DNA of 56,666 nt from Desmonostoc geniculatum HA4340-LM1 (GCA_019359545.1 JAHHHB010000035.1:1-56666); one strand, 5' to 3'. Counted from the first letter of the stretch, positions 23,664 through 33,090 are shown. The notes: generated by a model not told the origin, from the sequence alone. Numbers and translations: made by a program.

Positions 23664-24551
23664 ATGAGCGATCGCCACAGTTATACTAATACTGCTGCAA
23701 ATCTCAACGTCTATGTCCAAGGTCAAGGATTTCCCATTTTAGCCCTACACGGTCATCCTGGTTCTGGTCGTAGTCTTTCTGTGTTCACCAATCATTTATC
23801 AAAACGCTACCAAACTATTGCCCCAGATTTACGTGGATACGGCAAAAGTCGCTGGAATGGTAAATTTGATATGAATGACCATTTAACTGACTTAGAAGCC
23901 CTGCTAGAACGCTTTAAAATTGAAAAATGCTTAGTTTTGGGATGGTCACTTGGGGGCATTCTGGCAATGGAACTGGCACTACGTTTGCCAAAGCGCCTTA
24001 CAGGTCTGATTTTGGTAGCCACAGCCGCAAAACCCCGTGGTAGCCATCCTCCCATCACTTGGCAAGATAATTTATATACTGGGGTTGCAGCCCTAGTGAA
24101 TTATATAAAACCGGGTTGGCAATGGAATATTGAAACTTTTGGCAAGCGATCGCTTTTTCGCTACTTAATCCAACAACATACATCTACTAGTTACAAATAT
24201 ATTGCCACCGAAGCAGTGCCGGCATATTTACAAACCTCTCCTGCTGCTACTCGCGCCCTTTATAGCGCAATTCAAGCAGGGTATGACAGGCTTCTAGACT
24301 TGCCACAAATTCAATGTCCTAGTCTTGTGCTTGCTGGTGTCCAAGATCGTCACATCACAGTTGATTCCAGCTTAGAAACCGCTCAACACCTCAACAATTG
24401 TCAGTGGCAATCCTACCCCAATACCGCCCACCTTTTCCCGTGGGAAGTTCCCCAGCTGGTATTAAGTGACATTGACCGTTGGTTAGAAGAACATCCCCAG
24501 GTAAGAGGACGCGGTGACGCAAGGAGGGAAGAGGACGCGGGGACTAGGTGA
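23664..24551 (+). CDS. alpha/beta hydrolase
   Basis: Hydrolase of the alpha/beta fold, substrate unknown. 295 residues. Oxyanion region ALHGHPGSGRS, nucleophile elbow LGWSLGGILA (Ser in GWSLGG), acid in VLAGVQDRHITVDS and catalytic His in NTAHLFPWE are all present, so it should be active. A good ribosome site (AGGAGA) lies 10-15 bp before the ATG. The last 17 residues (QVRGRGDARREEDAGTR) are encoded by a GACGCGG-type repeat and look like read-through into a tandem-repeat patch rather than part of the enzyme. Confidence 0.9.
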   Translation: MSDRHSYTNTAANLNVYVQGQGFPILALHGHPGSGRSLSVFTNHLSKRYQTIAPDLRGYGKSRWNGKFDMNDHLTDLEALLERFKIEKCLVLGWSLGGILAMELALRLPKRLTGLILVATAAKPRGSHPPITWQDNLYTGVAALVNYIKPGWQWNIETFGKRSLFRYLIQQHTSTSYKYIATEAVPAYLQTSPAATRALYSAIQAGYDRLLDLPQIQCPSLVLAGVQDRHITVDSSLETAQHLNNCQWQSYPNTAHLFPWEVPQLVLSDIDRWLEEHPQVRGRGDARREEDAGTR

Positions 24552-24624
24552 AGCGTTGACGCGGTGAAAGAATTCTCCGCTTCCCCGTGTCTCCGTGTCT
24601 CCGAGTCCTTTTCTCTTGCCTAAA

Positions 24625-24927
24625 TTAAATTTGACCGCCAAAGGCAGGCTGTACTTTGCGGTCAAATCTTTCCCCCAGGTCTTCAGCTATTGTTAAAGCA
24701 TCAGGTTTGCAGCGTTTGACGTTCACAACAATTCCCTGCGCTCCTTCTGCCTCCAAATCTTCTATGTATCCAACGCTAGCCGAGCTTGCTTCATCAGAAT
24801 TCAGAAATGGTCCGAAGTAGTATGTACAGCGGGGATTCTGCGTTACAATTTCTACCCACCAAGCCAAGCCAAGGTTGTCAAACGTGTTAATCAACCCTTC
24901 CTTGAGGTTATGCCAAATGGTTTTCAT
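24625..24927 (-). CDS. DUF1816 domain protein
   Basis: A 100-residue cyanobacterial DUF1816 protein of unknown function. The family is recognised by LAWWVEIVTQNPRCTYYFGP followed by F-x-x-x-x-EA near residue 45 and the GYIEDLEAEGAQGIVVNVKR segment. No signal peptide or membrane segment. DUF1816 proteins in cyanobacteria are sometimes linked with phycobilisome or linker-related genes, but nothing here shows that. It converges on the hydrolase gene and is followed upstream by rlmB in the same direction. Confidence 0.85.
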   Translation of the reverse strand: MKTIWHNLKEGLINTFDNLGLAWWVEIVTQNPRCTYYFGPFLNSDEASSASVGYIEDLEAEGAQGIVVNVKRCKPDALTIAEDLGERFDRKVQPAFGGQI

Positions 24928-25014
24928 GGTTTTCGCCGATTTATAAACGTGCTACAGGGTGTTAAACGATATGTTGCTTTATTATCTTTTACATTTCTTT
25001 ATACTCTTTTACTG

Positions 25015-25992
25015 CTATTTTTTCAAAGAAGTTTTTTGTAATTTATCTAAATGCAGGGTGTTTAGCGATCGCTGGCGATAAATTTCATACAGTGCCATAC
25101 CTGCTGCTACCGAGGCATTGAGGCTAGGAGTTTTGCCTTGTAAGGGGATTGATACTAAGACATCGCAGGAGCGCTGAGTTAACATACTCAGACCTTCACC
25201 TTCAGAGCCAATTACCAAAGCGATCGGGCCACTGAAATTGACTGTGTGTAAGGGTTCGCTGCCAGTTGCAGCAGTTCCATAAATCCAAAACCCAGCTGTT
25301 TTTAATTCTTCTAAGGCGCGGCTGAGGTTGACAACTCTGGCTACAGAAAAATTTTCTAAAGCGCCTGCTGCAACTTTCACAACAGTGGAAGTGATCCCAG
25401 AAGCTCTTCTTTGGGGTATAACTAATCCTTGAGCGCCGATCGCCTCAGCAGTGCGAATAATTGCTCCCAAGTTGTGGGGATCGGTAATTCCATCAGCCAC
25501 AACAATGACGGGATCGGTTACGGATTTTGCTTGCTCAATGAGATCCGGCAATTCGATGTAGGTGTAGGGAGCAATTTGTGCCGCCACGCCTTGATGATTA
25601 CAGTGATTAGTGATTTGGTCTAAACGCTTGGGTTCAACTTCGTCAATAACTGTGCCATTTTCCTTGGCTTGCAAAAGCAAATGGTGAAAGTTGGGATCGT
25701 AGCGCAGACGGGTAGTAATCCAGATGCGGTTGAGACCGCGCTGATTTTGCAATGCGCTCAATACTGGATGACGGCCGTAGATTAAATCGCTATCTTCTGC
25801 TGGTTTTGTAGATAGAGATGGATGGGAGAAGTTGTTGTTTTGTGGACGCGAATTGCTAGAGATGGGGTTGATCTCTATTTTTTTTCTGGGATTGCGAATC
25901 GGATTAGTAACAACACGCTTACCCTGAAGTTTTACGGGTTTCCCACGATTTAGTTCGCTAGAAGTCTTGATTTTTCTTGGTTGATTTGACAT
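25015..25992 (-). CDS. rlmB: 23S rRNA 2'-O-methyltransferase RlmB-like (SpoU family)
   Basis: SPOUT-class methyltransferase predicted to methylate the ribose of G2251 in 23S rRNA (or a tRNA/rRNA site nearby). 325 residues. A basic N-terminal extension (about 1-65) precedes the substrate-binding domain [20 protein letters not shown], then the knot domain with [30 protein letters not shown] and [22 protein letters not shown]. All three SPOUT motifs are complete. It lies downstream of the Mini-III gene in the same direction, 97 bp apart; both act in RNA processing. Confidence 0.93.
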   Translation of the reverse strand: MSNQPRKIKTSSELNRGKPVKLQGKRVVTNPIRNPRKKIEINPISSNSRPQNNNFSHPSLSTKPAEDSDLIYGRHPVLSALQNQRGLNRIWITTRLRYDPNFHHLLLQAKENGTVIDEVEPKRLDQITNHCNHQGVAAQIAPYTYIELPDLIEQAKSVTDPVIVVADGITDPHNLGAIIRTAEAIGAQGLVIPQRRASGITSTVVKVAAGALENFSVARVVNLSRALEELKTAGFWIYGTAATGSEPLHTVNFSGPIALVIGSEGEGLSMLTQRSCDVLVSIPLQGKTPSLNASVAAGMALYEIYRQRSLNTLHLDKLQKTSLKK

Positions 25993-26089
25993 TTTAGTTT
26001 TAGGATATTAGCTTAGGGTGAGCATCCTGACTAGCTGAATTTACCAGACCTATCTCTACTGTTTTGATGATTGTGAAATCGAGTTTTCA

Positions 26090-26569
26090 CTATTTCTCAA
26101 GATGGAGTATTTCCAACAGTTCAGTTAAGCGCTGGTAATCAGTGAGATACAGGTAGCCAATTAAAGTTTCTAGACTAGTTGCCTGTTGATAGATTTCGGG
26201 ATCAAGCCGCTTAGGGCGTCCTGTGGCAGCGTTTCGACCCCGGCGGACAATTTCTAATTCGGTGTCCCTCAGATGAGGAGTCAGCGATCGCAAATGTAGC
26301 GCTTGTGTTTCCGCTCTTACCTGTGCCACTACTAGACGATGGTAAGTTTCTGGTCGCTGTAGTGGTAGTAGATAGAACATTCTAGCATAAAGTTCATAGA
26401 TTGCATCTCCCAAGTAGGCTAAAGCAGCGGGAGAAATTTTTTGTACTTGTGAAAAAGAAATCTGTTGGGATAATGGCGCTGTGGTTAACAAGAGTGTTTG
26501 AGTCCAAGATAAACTCTCTTTGGGAGCTTCATCTTGTCCATCTAATAGCCCTTCCTCCTTTGACTTCAC
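26090..26569 (-). CDS. mrnC: Mini-ribonuclease III (MrnC)
   Basis: RNase III-fold enzyme without an RNA-binding domain; in Bacillus it matures 23S rRNA, and cyanobacteria keep similar copies. 159 residues. The catalytic segment LAYLGDAIYELYARMFYL contains the conserved GD, and the second acidic site is in SLETLIGYLYLTD. The basic RRGRNAATGRPKR loop typical of Mini-III lies between them. It precedes rlmB, so the pair may be an rRNA-maturation operon. Confidence 0.92.
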   Translation of the reverse strand: MKSKEEGLLDGQDEAPKESLSWTQTLLLTTAPLSQQISFSQVQKISPAALAYLGDAIYELYARMFYLLPLQRPETYHRLVVAQVRAETQALHLRSLTPHLRDTELEIVRRGRNAATGRPKRLDPEIYQQATSLETLIGYLYLTDYQRLTELLEILHLEK

Positions 26570-27285
26570 AAATAAATCATTCCTTGACTAGCTCAATTTG
26601 GCAGGCATTCTTCGCAAAGACTGATTTTTCTGAAGTATGCCATCATAGTATACCTAGCATCATCAACACTATCAGAATTACTTACTAAATTTTATCTTTG
26701 TGATTAAAATTTGGCATTTTAGATGGTGCTTATGTCAACGTCCGCCCAGAGTAATTTCGCTTAGTTATTGTGGTCTATGGCTGACATTACCTACTAGCTC
26801 ACTTTTGAAATTCACGACATTACGATCCGCTCAACAAGCATACAATATCAAGTAAAGTTGAAATAAATATTAATCTGTTGGCTCTTATTTCCTACAATTT
26901 TCTCCGGCTTTGGTTTTTATCGAATGTCCTGGCCAACACTCAGCATCTCTAAAAAAATGCTCACAAAGTTCTTGATGATACACAGAGCAGTTAGAGAATT
27001 CCCTTAAATATTCTTTTTCAGATGATATAGTTTGAGAGTCTAGTTTCCCATCTTTCAATGGGGGTTAAAGGGGATCAAGCTAAACATTTATACTTGACAA
27101 ACATCCTCTAAGAATTGACTGTTTGTAACTTTACCCTTAGTCAGTTTTATTAGTCAGTTTTAAATATAATAGCTCAACTGGCTTAGCGCCTCTCCCACAA
27201 GGAGAGAGGTTTTGCCAGAAGTTTTAAAAATTCAGCTATCCGATATTGAATCTGGATAGCTAAGTTAATCTCTCAGGTCGAGCAA
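26570..27285. other. long intergenic region
   Basis: 716 bp with only one weak candidate gene (26885-27058 minus). It includes a hairpin CCTCTCC...GAGAGG followed by TTTT at 27189-27213, possibly a terminator for the STAS gene region, and AT-rich DNA elsewhere. No RNA gene recognised. Confidence 0.5.
26885..27058 (-). CDS. possible small Cys-rich protein, 57 aa
   Basis: Open frame of 57 codons from a TTG start to TAA at 26885-26887. It reads KDGKLDSQTISSEKEYLREF, NCSVYHQELCEHFF, then RDAECWPGHSIKTKAGENC. Four Cys and two or three His residues in the second half suggest a metal site or disulfides. There is no clear ribosome site and no ATG, so it may be a remnant of a longer gene. Unknown family; low confidence. 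Confidence 0.3.
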   Translation of the reverse strand: MKDGKLDSQTISSEKEYLREFSNCSVYHQELCEHFFRDAECWPGHSIKTKAGENCRK

Positions 27286-27654
27286 TCAAGACTGCTTGAC
27301 GTTTTCTAGAGCCGCTTCAACTGTTTGTTGCAGGGAGAGAAACTTCTCTAAGCGAACAAGCTTGACCGTTTGAGTGACCCGGGCATTCGTGACGATTTGC
27401 AAAGTGCCATTAGCGGTTTGAGCCTTCTTAGCTGCTTGCACCAAAGCACCCAAGCCAGAGCTATCAATAAAGTCGATTTGTGAGAGATCCAAAATAATAT
27501 GCTTAGGACCTTCCTCAATCTTGCTCTCAAGTACCTTGCGAAATGTCGGCTCAGAAAAGGCATCTAACAAACCTGTGAGGCGGAACAGCTGACAGTTATC
27601 CCGGACTTCACGAGTGCCCCTCAGGCTCACGGTTAGATTCAGTGGCTCAGCAAT
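27286..27654 (-). CDS. STAS-domain anti-sigma factor antagonist, likely AUU start
   Basis: Anti-anti-sigma factor type STAS protein that would bind a partner anti-sigma kinase or phosphatase-controlled switch protein. Core motif HIILDLSQIDFIDSSGLGALV with the phosphorylatable Ser in DSSGLG. The first usual start codon is GTG 27628-27630 (114 aa). However, a strong ribosome site GAGGAGGG (minus strand, 27659-27666) sits 5 bp before an in-frame ATT at 27652-27654, which would add IAEPLNLT; the GTG has no such site. I therefore annotate the AUU start. It follows carA on the same strand by about 150 bp. Confidence 0.8.
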   Translation of the reverse strand: MAEPLNLTVSLRGTREVRDNCQLFRLTGLLDAFSEPTFRKVLESKIEEGPKHIILDLSQIDFIDSSGLGALVQAAKKAQTANGTLQIVTNARVTQTVKLVRLEKFLSLQQTVEAALENVKQS

Positions 27655-27805
27655 AATTCCCTCCTCATAAGTTAAAGTGAACGCTCAAGTATAGATGGTT
27701 TTTGAGCGAGTTGTCTACAATCTGCTGGAGCATTGGGGATTGGGGATTGGGAGTTATTATTATCTCCTCTGCCCCTCTGCCCCTCTGCTCCTCAGTCCCC
27801 ATTCC

Positions 27806-28963
27806 CTAGTTTCCATCACCTTGACGTGCTGTTCGCATAGCTTGAACAAATTGTTCAAACAAGTAATCAGCATCGTGAGGCCCAGGACTGGCCTCTGGGT
27901 GATACTGTACAGAGAATATGGGTAGAGACTTGTGACGTACCCCCGCAACGGTGCGATCGTTTAAATTCAGGTGGCTAACTTCCACAACTGTCGCAGGTAG
28001 AGAATCTGGGTCAATGGCAAAACTATGGTTTTGGCTGGTAATTTCTACCTTTTGTTGTAGACCCGCAGGCTGATTCAAACCACGGTGACCAAATTTGAGT
28101 TTATAGGTTTCTGCTCCCAAGGCATGGCCTAAAATTTGGTGTCCCATACAAATCCCAAAAATGGGCTTTTGACTCAGCAGCAGCGCTTTGGCAGTTGCAA
28201 TTCCTTCGGTGACGGCAGCAGGGTCGCCAGGCCCGTTAGAAAGAAAGACACCATCAGGATTGTAGTTGAGAATTTCCTCTGGTGGCGTATCAGCAGGTAC
28301 AACAATCACCCGACAACCGTAAGAGGCTAAGCGACGCAGAATATTGCGTTTGATGCCAAAGTCAAGGGCAACAACTGTAAAGGGTTTCCCAATATTGTTC
28401 GCAGTTTCTGGGTTGAATTCCCAGGCTGGAATTGTGGGATCTGACCATTCATAAGTTGTTGGTGTAGTCACTTCACGAACCAGATTTAATCCTGCCATGT
28501 TCGGAGCTGCCTGGACTTGCTCTAGCAATTCCCCCTCATCCAGAATAGCTGTGGAAATGCCACCATTCATGGCTCCGAACATCCGAATTTTGCGGGTGAG
28601 GGCGCGGGTATCAATGCCGTAGATACCTGGTATTTGGTGTTGTTTGAGGTAATCAGGTAAGGATTGCGTCGATCGCCAGTTACTTGGTCGATGACAAATA
28701 TTCCGGGCGATCGCACCCCGCACTTGGGGGCCGTCTGATTCCTCATCTTCAGGATTGACGCCAGTATTCCCCAATTCTGGATAAGTAAAAATCACAATCT
28801 GACCGCAGTAACTCGGATCGGTCAGTACTTCTTGATAGCCAGTCATACCAGTGTTGAATACCACTTCTCCGATCGCGGTTCCCGTAGCACCGAAAGACCA
28901 ACCGCGATAAGTGGTACCATCTGCCAAGACAAGTAAAGCTGGTATTGCGTCAGATAAGGACAT
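27806..28963 (-). CDS. carA: carbamoyl-phosphate synthase small subunit CarA
   Basis: Glutaminase subunit of carbamoyl-phosphate synthase; supplies ammonia for arginine and pyrimidine synthesis. 385 residues. N-terminal domain [17 protein letters not shown] and [16 protein letters not shown]-terminal class I amidotransferase with nucleophile Cys in [16 protein letters not shown] and the His-Pro-Glu of [13 protein letters not shown]. Complete. The start codon is preceded at 2 bp by eleven copies of a heptamer, so no Shine-Dalgarno sequence is present. The large subunit CarB is not in the window. Confidence 0.97.
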   Translation of the reverse strand: MSLSDAIPALLVLADGTTYRGWSFGATGTAIGEVVFNTGMTGYQEVLTDPSYCGQIVIFTYPELGNTGVNPEDEESDGPQVRGAIARNICHRPSNWRSTQSLPDYLKQHQIPGIYGIDTRALTRKIRMFGAMNGGISTAILDEGELLEQVQAAPNMAGLNLVREVTTPTTYEWSDPTIPAWEFNPETANNIGKPFTVVALDFGIKRNILRRLASYGCRVIVVPADTPPEEILNYNPDGVFLSNGPGDPAAVTEGIATAKALLLSQKPIFGICMGHQILGHALGAETYKLKFGHRGLNQPAGLQQKVEITSQNHSFAIDPDSLPATVVEVSHLNLNDRTVAGVRHKSLPIFSVQYHPEASPGPHDADYLFEQFVQAMRTARQGDGN

Positions 28964-28965
28964 AT

Positions 28966-29042
28966 GGGGATTGGGGATTGGGGATTGGGGATTGGGGATT
29001 GGGGATTGGGGATTGGGGATTGGGGATTGGGGATTGGGGATT
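28966..29042. repeat. (GGGGATT)11 tandem repeat at the carA start
   Basis: Eleven perfect heptamers, 77 bp, directly upstream of the carA ATG (28961-28963). On the carA strand the mRNA would carry AAUCCCC units where the ribosome site should be. Similar heptamers occur at 31021-31052 and 27733-27748. Confidence 0.97.
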
Positions 29043-29243
29043 CAGAAAACTTTTCTCTAGTCCTTACTCCCTATTCTTTGCTTCCCAAGACTGCGATCGT
29101 TTATTATCCCATTAGTTGACCAACTAGGAATTTTCAGGTTGTTAATTAAAAATTAAAATTGCCTGTTGCCTGGTTGCCTGTTGCCTTTCACTTAAAATCT
29201 TTAAAGAGTGGATTTGCAGGAGCTTGGGCGGTTAATATTAATT

Positions 29244-30296
29244 ATGCTTCCGACTTTTTTATCCCGTGCAACCCTAATTTTCGCATTCAGCGCTCTAGCG
29301 GTTTTGAGTGTTGCCTGTAGTGAAGACAAACGAAACACTACGACTACTGGCAATGAGCAACCCGTGTCAATTGGTGACTTGGCATCAGTACAGCCTACCA
29401 CTGTTGAACCACCAACACCAGTAGCCACCCCCAAAGCCCAGCCCCTAGAGCCGTCTGAAACTGAACCTAGTGTTTTTGAACTGGCGTTAGATAAAGCCGT
29501 CAGTGCTTGGAGTATCAGCCAATCTGCTCAATCTCCAGATGATTGGAATTTGGTGGCGAGTCAATACCAGGATGCGATCGCTCTCATGAAAAAAGTGCAG
29601 CGACAAACACCAGAATTTGCCTTCGCTCAATCTAAAATCACTGAATATCAGCGCCAAATCAAATACGCCAAGCAAAAAGCTACTCCTCGCCCTGAGCCAG
29701 TTAAGGAACCTCAAAAAATAGTAGTTGTGGTTCCCCAAACAACAACCACACCAAAGTTCACCGAGCCTCTATCGATTCCTGTACAAAAAAAATTATTACG
29801 ACCAGAAACACAGAGATCTTCATCAGCAGTGGTGATTCCAGATCAACTAGTGTTTACAGCGCCGATTAAAAGGCGGGCTGGTGGTACGCCAATTGTGGAA
29901 GTAACCTTCAATGGTCAGCAAAAGTTTGAAATGATTGTAGATACAGGAGCCAGTGGCACTGTGATCACCCAAGAAATGGCAGATACTTTGGGAATAGTGC
30001 CAGTGGGAAAAGCTAAGGCAAATACAGCCAGTTCTAGAGCTGTAGAATTTTCTGTGGGCTATGTTCAATCAATGGCACTTGGGGGGGTGACGGTGAATCG
30101 AGTGCCAGTAGCGATCGCTGGTACGGAACTCGAAACTGGACTTTTAGGACATGATTTTTTTGGAAACTATGATGTCACAATTAAACGTAATGTGGTAGAG
30201 TTTCGCCCGCAACTGCGATCGCAAGTCAATTCCCCAGAAATTGAACTAACTGCTCCAACTTCGTCCAAGCCGTCCCACTTTGCAGGATATCCTTAG
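29244..30296 (+). CDS. retroviral-like aspartyl protease lipoprotein
   Basis: Single-domain, pepsin-like protease of the bacterial retropepsin kind (TIGR02281-like). I start at ATG 29244 ([20 protein letters not shown]), which yields a lipoprotein signal with VLSVAC at the cleavage site; 350 residues. A Pro/Thr-rich and helical middle (about 30-190) is followed by the protease domain with [18 protein letters not shown] (catalytic Asp in DTGAS) and [14 protein letters not shown]. One DTG implies it works as a dimer. Its last 71 bp overlap the 3' end of trpD on the other strand. Confidence 0.88.
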   Translation: MLPTFLSRATLIFAFSALAVLSVACSEDKRNTTTTGNEQPVSIGDLASVQPTTVEPPTPVATPKAQPLEPSETEPSVFELALDKAVSAWSISQSAQSPDDWNLVASQYQDAIALMKKVQRQTPEFAFAQSKITEYQRQIKYAKQKATPRPEPVKEPQKIVVVVPQTTTTPKFTEPLSIPVQKKLLRPETQRSSSAVVIPDQLVFTAPIKRRAGGTPIVEVTFNGQQKFEMIVDTGASGTVITQEMADTLGIVPVGKAKANTASSRAVEFSVGYVQSMALGGVTVNRVPVAIAGTELETGLLGHDFFGNYDVTIKRNVVEFRPQLRSQVNSPEIELTAPTSSKPSHFAGYP

Positions 30297-31302
30297 CGAT
30301 TTTAATGCCTTGGGTGTGATCGAGGAACGGTATTGTCCCCGCTACTTGCAGCGCCAACGATGCATTTAAAGCTACCGCATCCTGTTGCGCTTGGGTTCCC
30401 TTACCTTGGAGTACAGCTTTGAGAATCACCGCATTCTCTTGCACATCCCCACCCCGAAGCATACCTATTGGAGCAGGTGTTACATCCAAATCTAGGGGAT
30501 TAATGGTAGTTAACTGCACTTCTCCCTCAGATAACACCGCCAAATCAGTTAAATCTCCTAACCCAGCCTCATCGAGTTTTTCTCGCCCGTGCAGCACAAT
30601 TGCCTTTTGTTTGCCCAAATTCTGTAAAGCTTGGGCAACCGTCGCCAAAAGTTTGGGAGTGAATAACCCCACCACTTGCCCAGTTGGACGCAAGGGATTT
30701 ACCAAAGGCCCCAGTAAATTAAACACTGTTCGCACCCTGAGAGTCCGCCGTAATGAGGCAACTGCTTTGAGTGCTGGATGCCAACCAGGGGCAAATAAGA
30801 AAGTGATCCCCACTTCCTGTAAAGCTGCTTGTACTTTTTCACTAGGGGCACTTAAATTTACACCCAAGGCTTCCAAAACATCGGCGCTTCCCGTGAGACT
30901 TGAAGCTGAACGATTGCCGTGTTTGGCGACGGGTACGCCATAAGCTGCCGCAACAAAAGCAACCGCTGTGGAAATATTAAAAGTTGACGAACCATCTCCA
31001 CCAGTGCCGCAGGTGTCAATTAGGGATTGGGGATTAGGGATTGGGGATTGGGTGGATTTTTGCTCAGTCTCCATCCTTGATTGGGATTGTAATACTTCAG
31101 CCATGCCGGTTAACTCGTCGGCAGAAACGCCTTTAAAGTTAAGTGCTGTTAAAATTGCTCCCGATAACTCTGGAGGAACGGCTTCACTAAGCCAACCTTG
31201 CATCAATTGAGCAGCTTGAGTACGGGACAATGATTGGCCATCTATTAGTTGTTGTAGCAGAACATAATAGGATTCTTGTGCAGGAATTGAGGAAGTTGTC
31301 AT
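30226..31302 (-). CDS. trpD: anthranilate phosphoribosyltransferase TrpD
   Basis: Second step of tryptophan synthesis: joins anthranilate and PRPP. I choose ATG 31300-31302 ([20 protein letters not shown]), 358 residues; an upstream in-frame start adds 15 unlikely residues. The PRPP site [17 protein letters not shown] is intact, followed by [21 protein letters not shown] and [12 protein letters not shown]. Just before DTCGTGGDG there is an insertion [11 protein letters not shown] encoded by GGGGATT-type heptamers, so a repeat has entered a loop next to the active site. The 3' end overlaps the protease gene by 71 bp. Confidence 0.95.
   Translation of the reverse strand: MTTSSIPAQESYYVLLQQLIDGQSLSRTQAAQLMQGWLSEAVPPELSGAILTALNFKGVSADELTGMAEVLQSQSRMETEQKSTQSPIPNPQSLIDTCGTGGDGSSTFNISTAVAFVAAAYGVPVAKHGNRSASSLTGSADVLEALGVNLSAPSEKVQAALQEVGITFLFAPGWHPALKAVASLRRTLRVRTVFNLLGPLVNPLRPTGQVVGLFTPKLLATVAQALQNLGKQKAIVLHGREKLDEAGLGDLTDLAVLSEGEVQLTTINPLDLDVTPAPIGMLRGGDVQENAVILKAVLQGKGTQAQQDAVALNASLALQVAGTIPFLDHTQGIKIAKDILQSGTAWTKLEQLVQFLGN
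31015..31060. repeat. heptamer repeats inserted in frame in trpD
   Basis: Four to five GGGGATT/AGGGATT units within the trpD reading frame, encoding PIPNPQS on the minus strand, immediately before the conserved PRPP-binding glycine loop. Confidence 0.9.
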
Positions 31303-31488
31303 AGCTAAGGTTTGTGTGTTGTAGGGTGTAGCTACGTTGCAGGGCATGGGAGCTATCCTACCGGAAAATCGGTCTTCATCAAAGTTAGAGCAGAATTCAG
31401 AAGTCAGAATTCAGAATTAAAATAGGCTCTCGGACTAGCTACCAGGCCTATATTGTGTACTTCACTTTCGTTGAAATCTGCTGTAAGT

Positions 31489-32370
31489 TCAAATATCAAG
31501 GTTTAACTGCAAAGCTCCATTCATAAAATTCTGATTTTGTACTTTTTTATCCAAATCAATTTTAACTTCGTAATTAGTAATAAATAATTCTTTTCCCTTA
31601 GCAGCACCATTCTGCTTATAGTTATTCATGCCATATTGCAATTCCCATGCTGAGATATTTGCCCATTGAAAATTTTCTCGAATTTGTGGGGAATCGTCGT
31701 AAGTGATTAGCCAGGGATGATGACATTGTTGCAAAAGCTCGGCAAATCTTTGATGTTGAAATGAGGTGTGCAAGTCACCGTCTTTACCATATAGCTTTGA
31801 TTTGGTAGCACTAAAATATGGTGGATCTAAAAATAAAAATACTTGTTCACCTGTTTTTTTTAATAAGTGACTGTAATCTAAATTAGTAATTTCTATATTT
31901 TTATCCAGAATATTCTCTAATTTTTCTAACCGTTCTATTGAAGAATCAGTAAAACGCTTATGGAAAGCTTCTTGGGAAAAACCGCCTGATTCTACAGTGC
32001 CAGAAAACGTAATTCTATTGAGGACAAAAAAGCGGACTGCTCTTTCAAAATCAGATAAATTGTTGACATTTACAGTGGTCAATTCTGTATACAGTAATTT
32101 ACCATTTGTGTATTTAGCTTTAATATGGCGAATTTCTTTAACTAACTGAGCTATATCAGATTGAGCAAACTTCCAGAATAAGAATAGTTCGCGGTTTAAA
32201 TCGTTAATCCAAATTTTGATATCGGGGAACTTTTGTTTTAAGTAAATAAATACAGAACCACCACCGACAAAAGGCTCTCGAAATTCAGAAAAATTATCTG
32301 GTAAGTATTCGACTATTTGATTGATTGCTTTTGACTTACCACCAGGATATCGAAGAGGGCTTTTGAACAT
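31489..32370 (-). CDS. Dam-type DNA adenine N6-methyltransferase
   Basis: Class-alpha adenine methyltransferase of the D12 (Dam) family, likely acting on GATC or a related site. 293 residues from ATG 32368-32370. Motifs in the order expected: RYPGGKSKAI at the N-terminus, FREPFVGGGSVF (SAM binding) and FLFLDPPYFSATKSK (catalytic DPPY). No restriction endonuclease gene is next to it, so it looks like a solitary methylase, as in other Nostocales. GATC is part of the HIP1 motif that is frequent in this window. Confidence 0.9.
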   Translation of the reverse strand: MFKSPLRYPGGKSKAINQIVEYLPDNFSEFREPFVGGGSVFIYLKQKFPDIKIWINDLNRELFLFWKFAQSDIAQLVKEIRHIKAKYTNGKLLYTELTTVNVNNLSDFERAVRFFVLNRITFSGTVESGGFSQEAFHKRFTDSSIERLEKLENILDKNIEITNLDYSHLLKKTGEQVFLFLDPPYFSATKSKLYGKDGDLHTSFQHQRFAELLQQCHHPWLITYDDSPQIRENFQWANISAWELQYGMNNYKQNGAAKGKELFITNYEVKIDLDKKVQNQNFMNGALQLNLDI

Positions 32371-32428
32371 AATCAAAAATTATATAGTAATCTGCTTTGA
32401 TTTTTGAACTTATCTATATAGAGAGTAA

Positions 32429-32456
32429 GTACAGACGCGATTAATCGCGTCTGTAC
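32429..32456. repeat. perfect 28-bp palindrome GTACAGACGCGATT/AATCGCGTCTGTAC
   Basis: Two perfect 14-bp arms with no loop. It contains the AGACGCGAT core shared with 3139, 19664, 22508 and 44602. Confidence 0.9.
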
Positions 32457-32549
32457 AGGATGAGTTGACTACGAATTTTTTCAAAAATAAAATAAGAGTC
32501 CCATAATGTCTAAAAATTTTAATATTAACTTCTAATAAGGCTTAATCCT

Positions 32550-32666
32550 ATGACCCGTTCTGCACCCTATCAACCTTTGTTTTTGCGAATTCTTCATGGC
32601 GCGAGTGGAATTTTAGTTATGGCGGCAATCATTACTGGATTCCTAGAAAAAACTACGTACCCGTAA
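32550..32666 (+). pseudogene. truncated cytochrome b-like membrane protein gene
   Basis: An ATG opens a frame of 38 codons reading MTRSAPYQPLFLRILHGASG then ILVMAAIITGFLE, which looks like the first membrane helix with a His ligand of a cytochrome b561-type cyanobacterial membrane protein. It stops at TAA 32664-32666 after LEKTTYP, and the rest of the family is missing. I read it as a 5' remnant left by deletion. It might be a small intact protein, but the helix ends mid-domain. Confidence 0.5.
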
Positions 32667-32780
32667 TATATACCGGGTGATTAATTTACTTTTTGTTTAT
32701 GTTGCAATTTCGTAAAAATCTGTTACATTACTTTACAGGCAGTGATAACTGTCACAACATAGAAGCTCGGAGTGTTAATT

Positions 32781-32960
32781 ATGTCAAACGCTAACAAAAC
32801 TACGCCTTCGGTTTCGGAAGATCCTAATGCTTTACGTTGGGGCTTTACTCCCCAGAGTGAAAACTGGAACGGTCGTTTTGCAATGATTGGTTTTTTAGCT
32901 GCCGTTTTAATTGAAGCATTCTCTGGTCAAGGGATTTTACACTTCTGGGGCATTCTATAA
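32781..32960 (+). CDS. high-light-inducible protein (HLIP/SCP)
   Basis: One-helix chlorophyll-binding protein of the light-harvesting-like family; protects photosystem assembly under light stress. 59 residues from ATG 32781 ([14 protein letters not shown]). The chlorophyll-binding signature [19 protein letters not shown] is complete and forms the only membrane helix. The upstream 110 bp carries an AT-rich stretch and a GTGATAACTGTCAC near 32742 that could be regulatory. An in-frame GTG lies 9 bp upstream but the ATG is the standard start. Confidence 0.93.
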   Translation: MSNANKTTPSVSEDPNALRWGFTPQSENWNGRFAMIGFLAAVLIEAFSGQGILHFWGIL

Positions 32961-33090
32961 ATTTAGAAAATCGTCATTAGTCATTGTGTCCTTTGTAAAT
33001 ACACAGATGACTAATGACTAATCACAGCACTCTCCTGGGCAAAAATCCAGGTAAGGATAACTCTGTTTTTTGGATAATAATCGCCATTAA

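Noticed and set aside
26401..26688. Forward 95-codon frame over the start of the Mini-III gene
   Set aside because: Mostly antisense to the Mini-III gene, which has clear RNase III motifs.
28966..29042. Tandem array as a CRISPR
   Set aside because: Units are 7 bp with no spacers; it is a simple tandem repeat.
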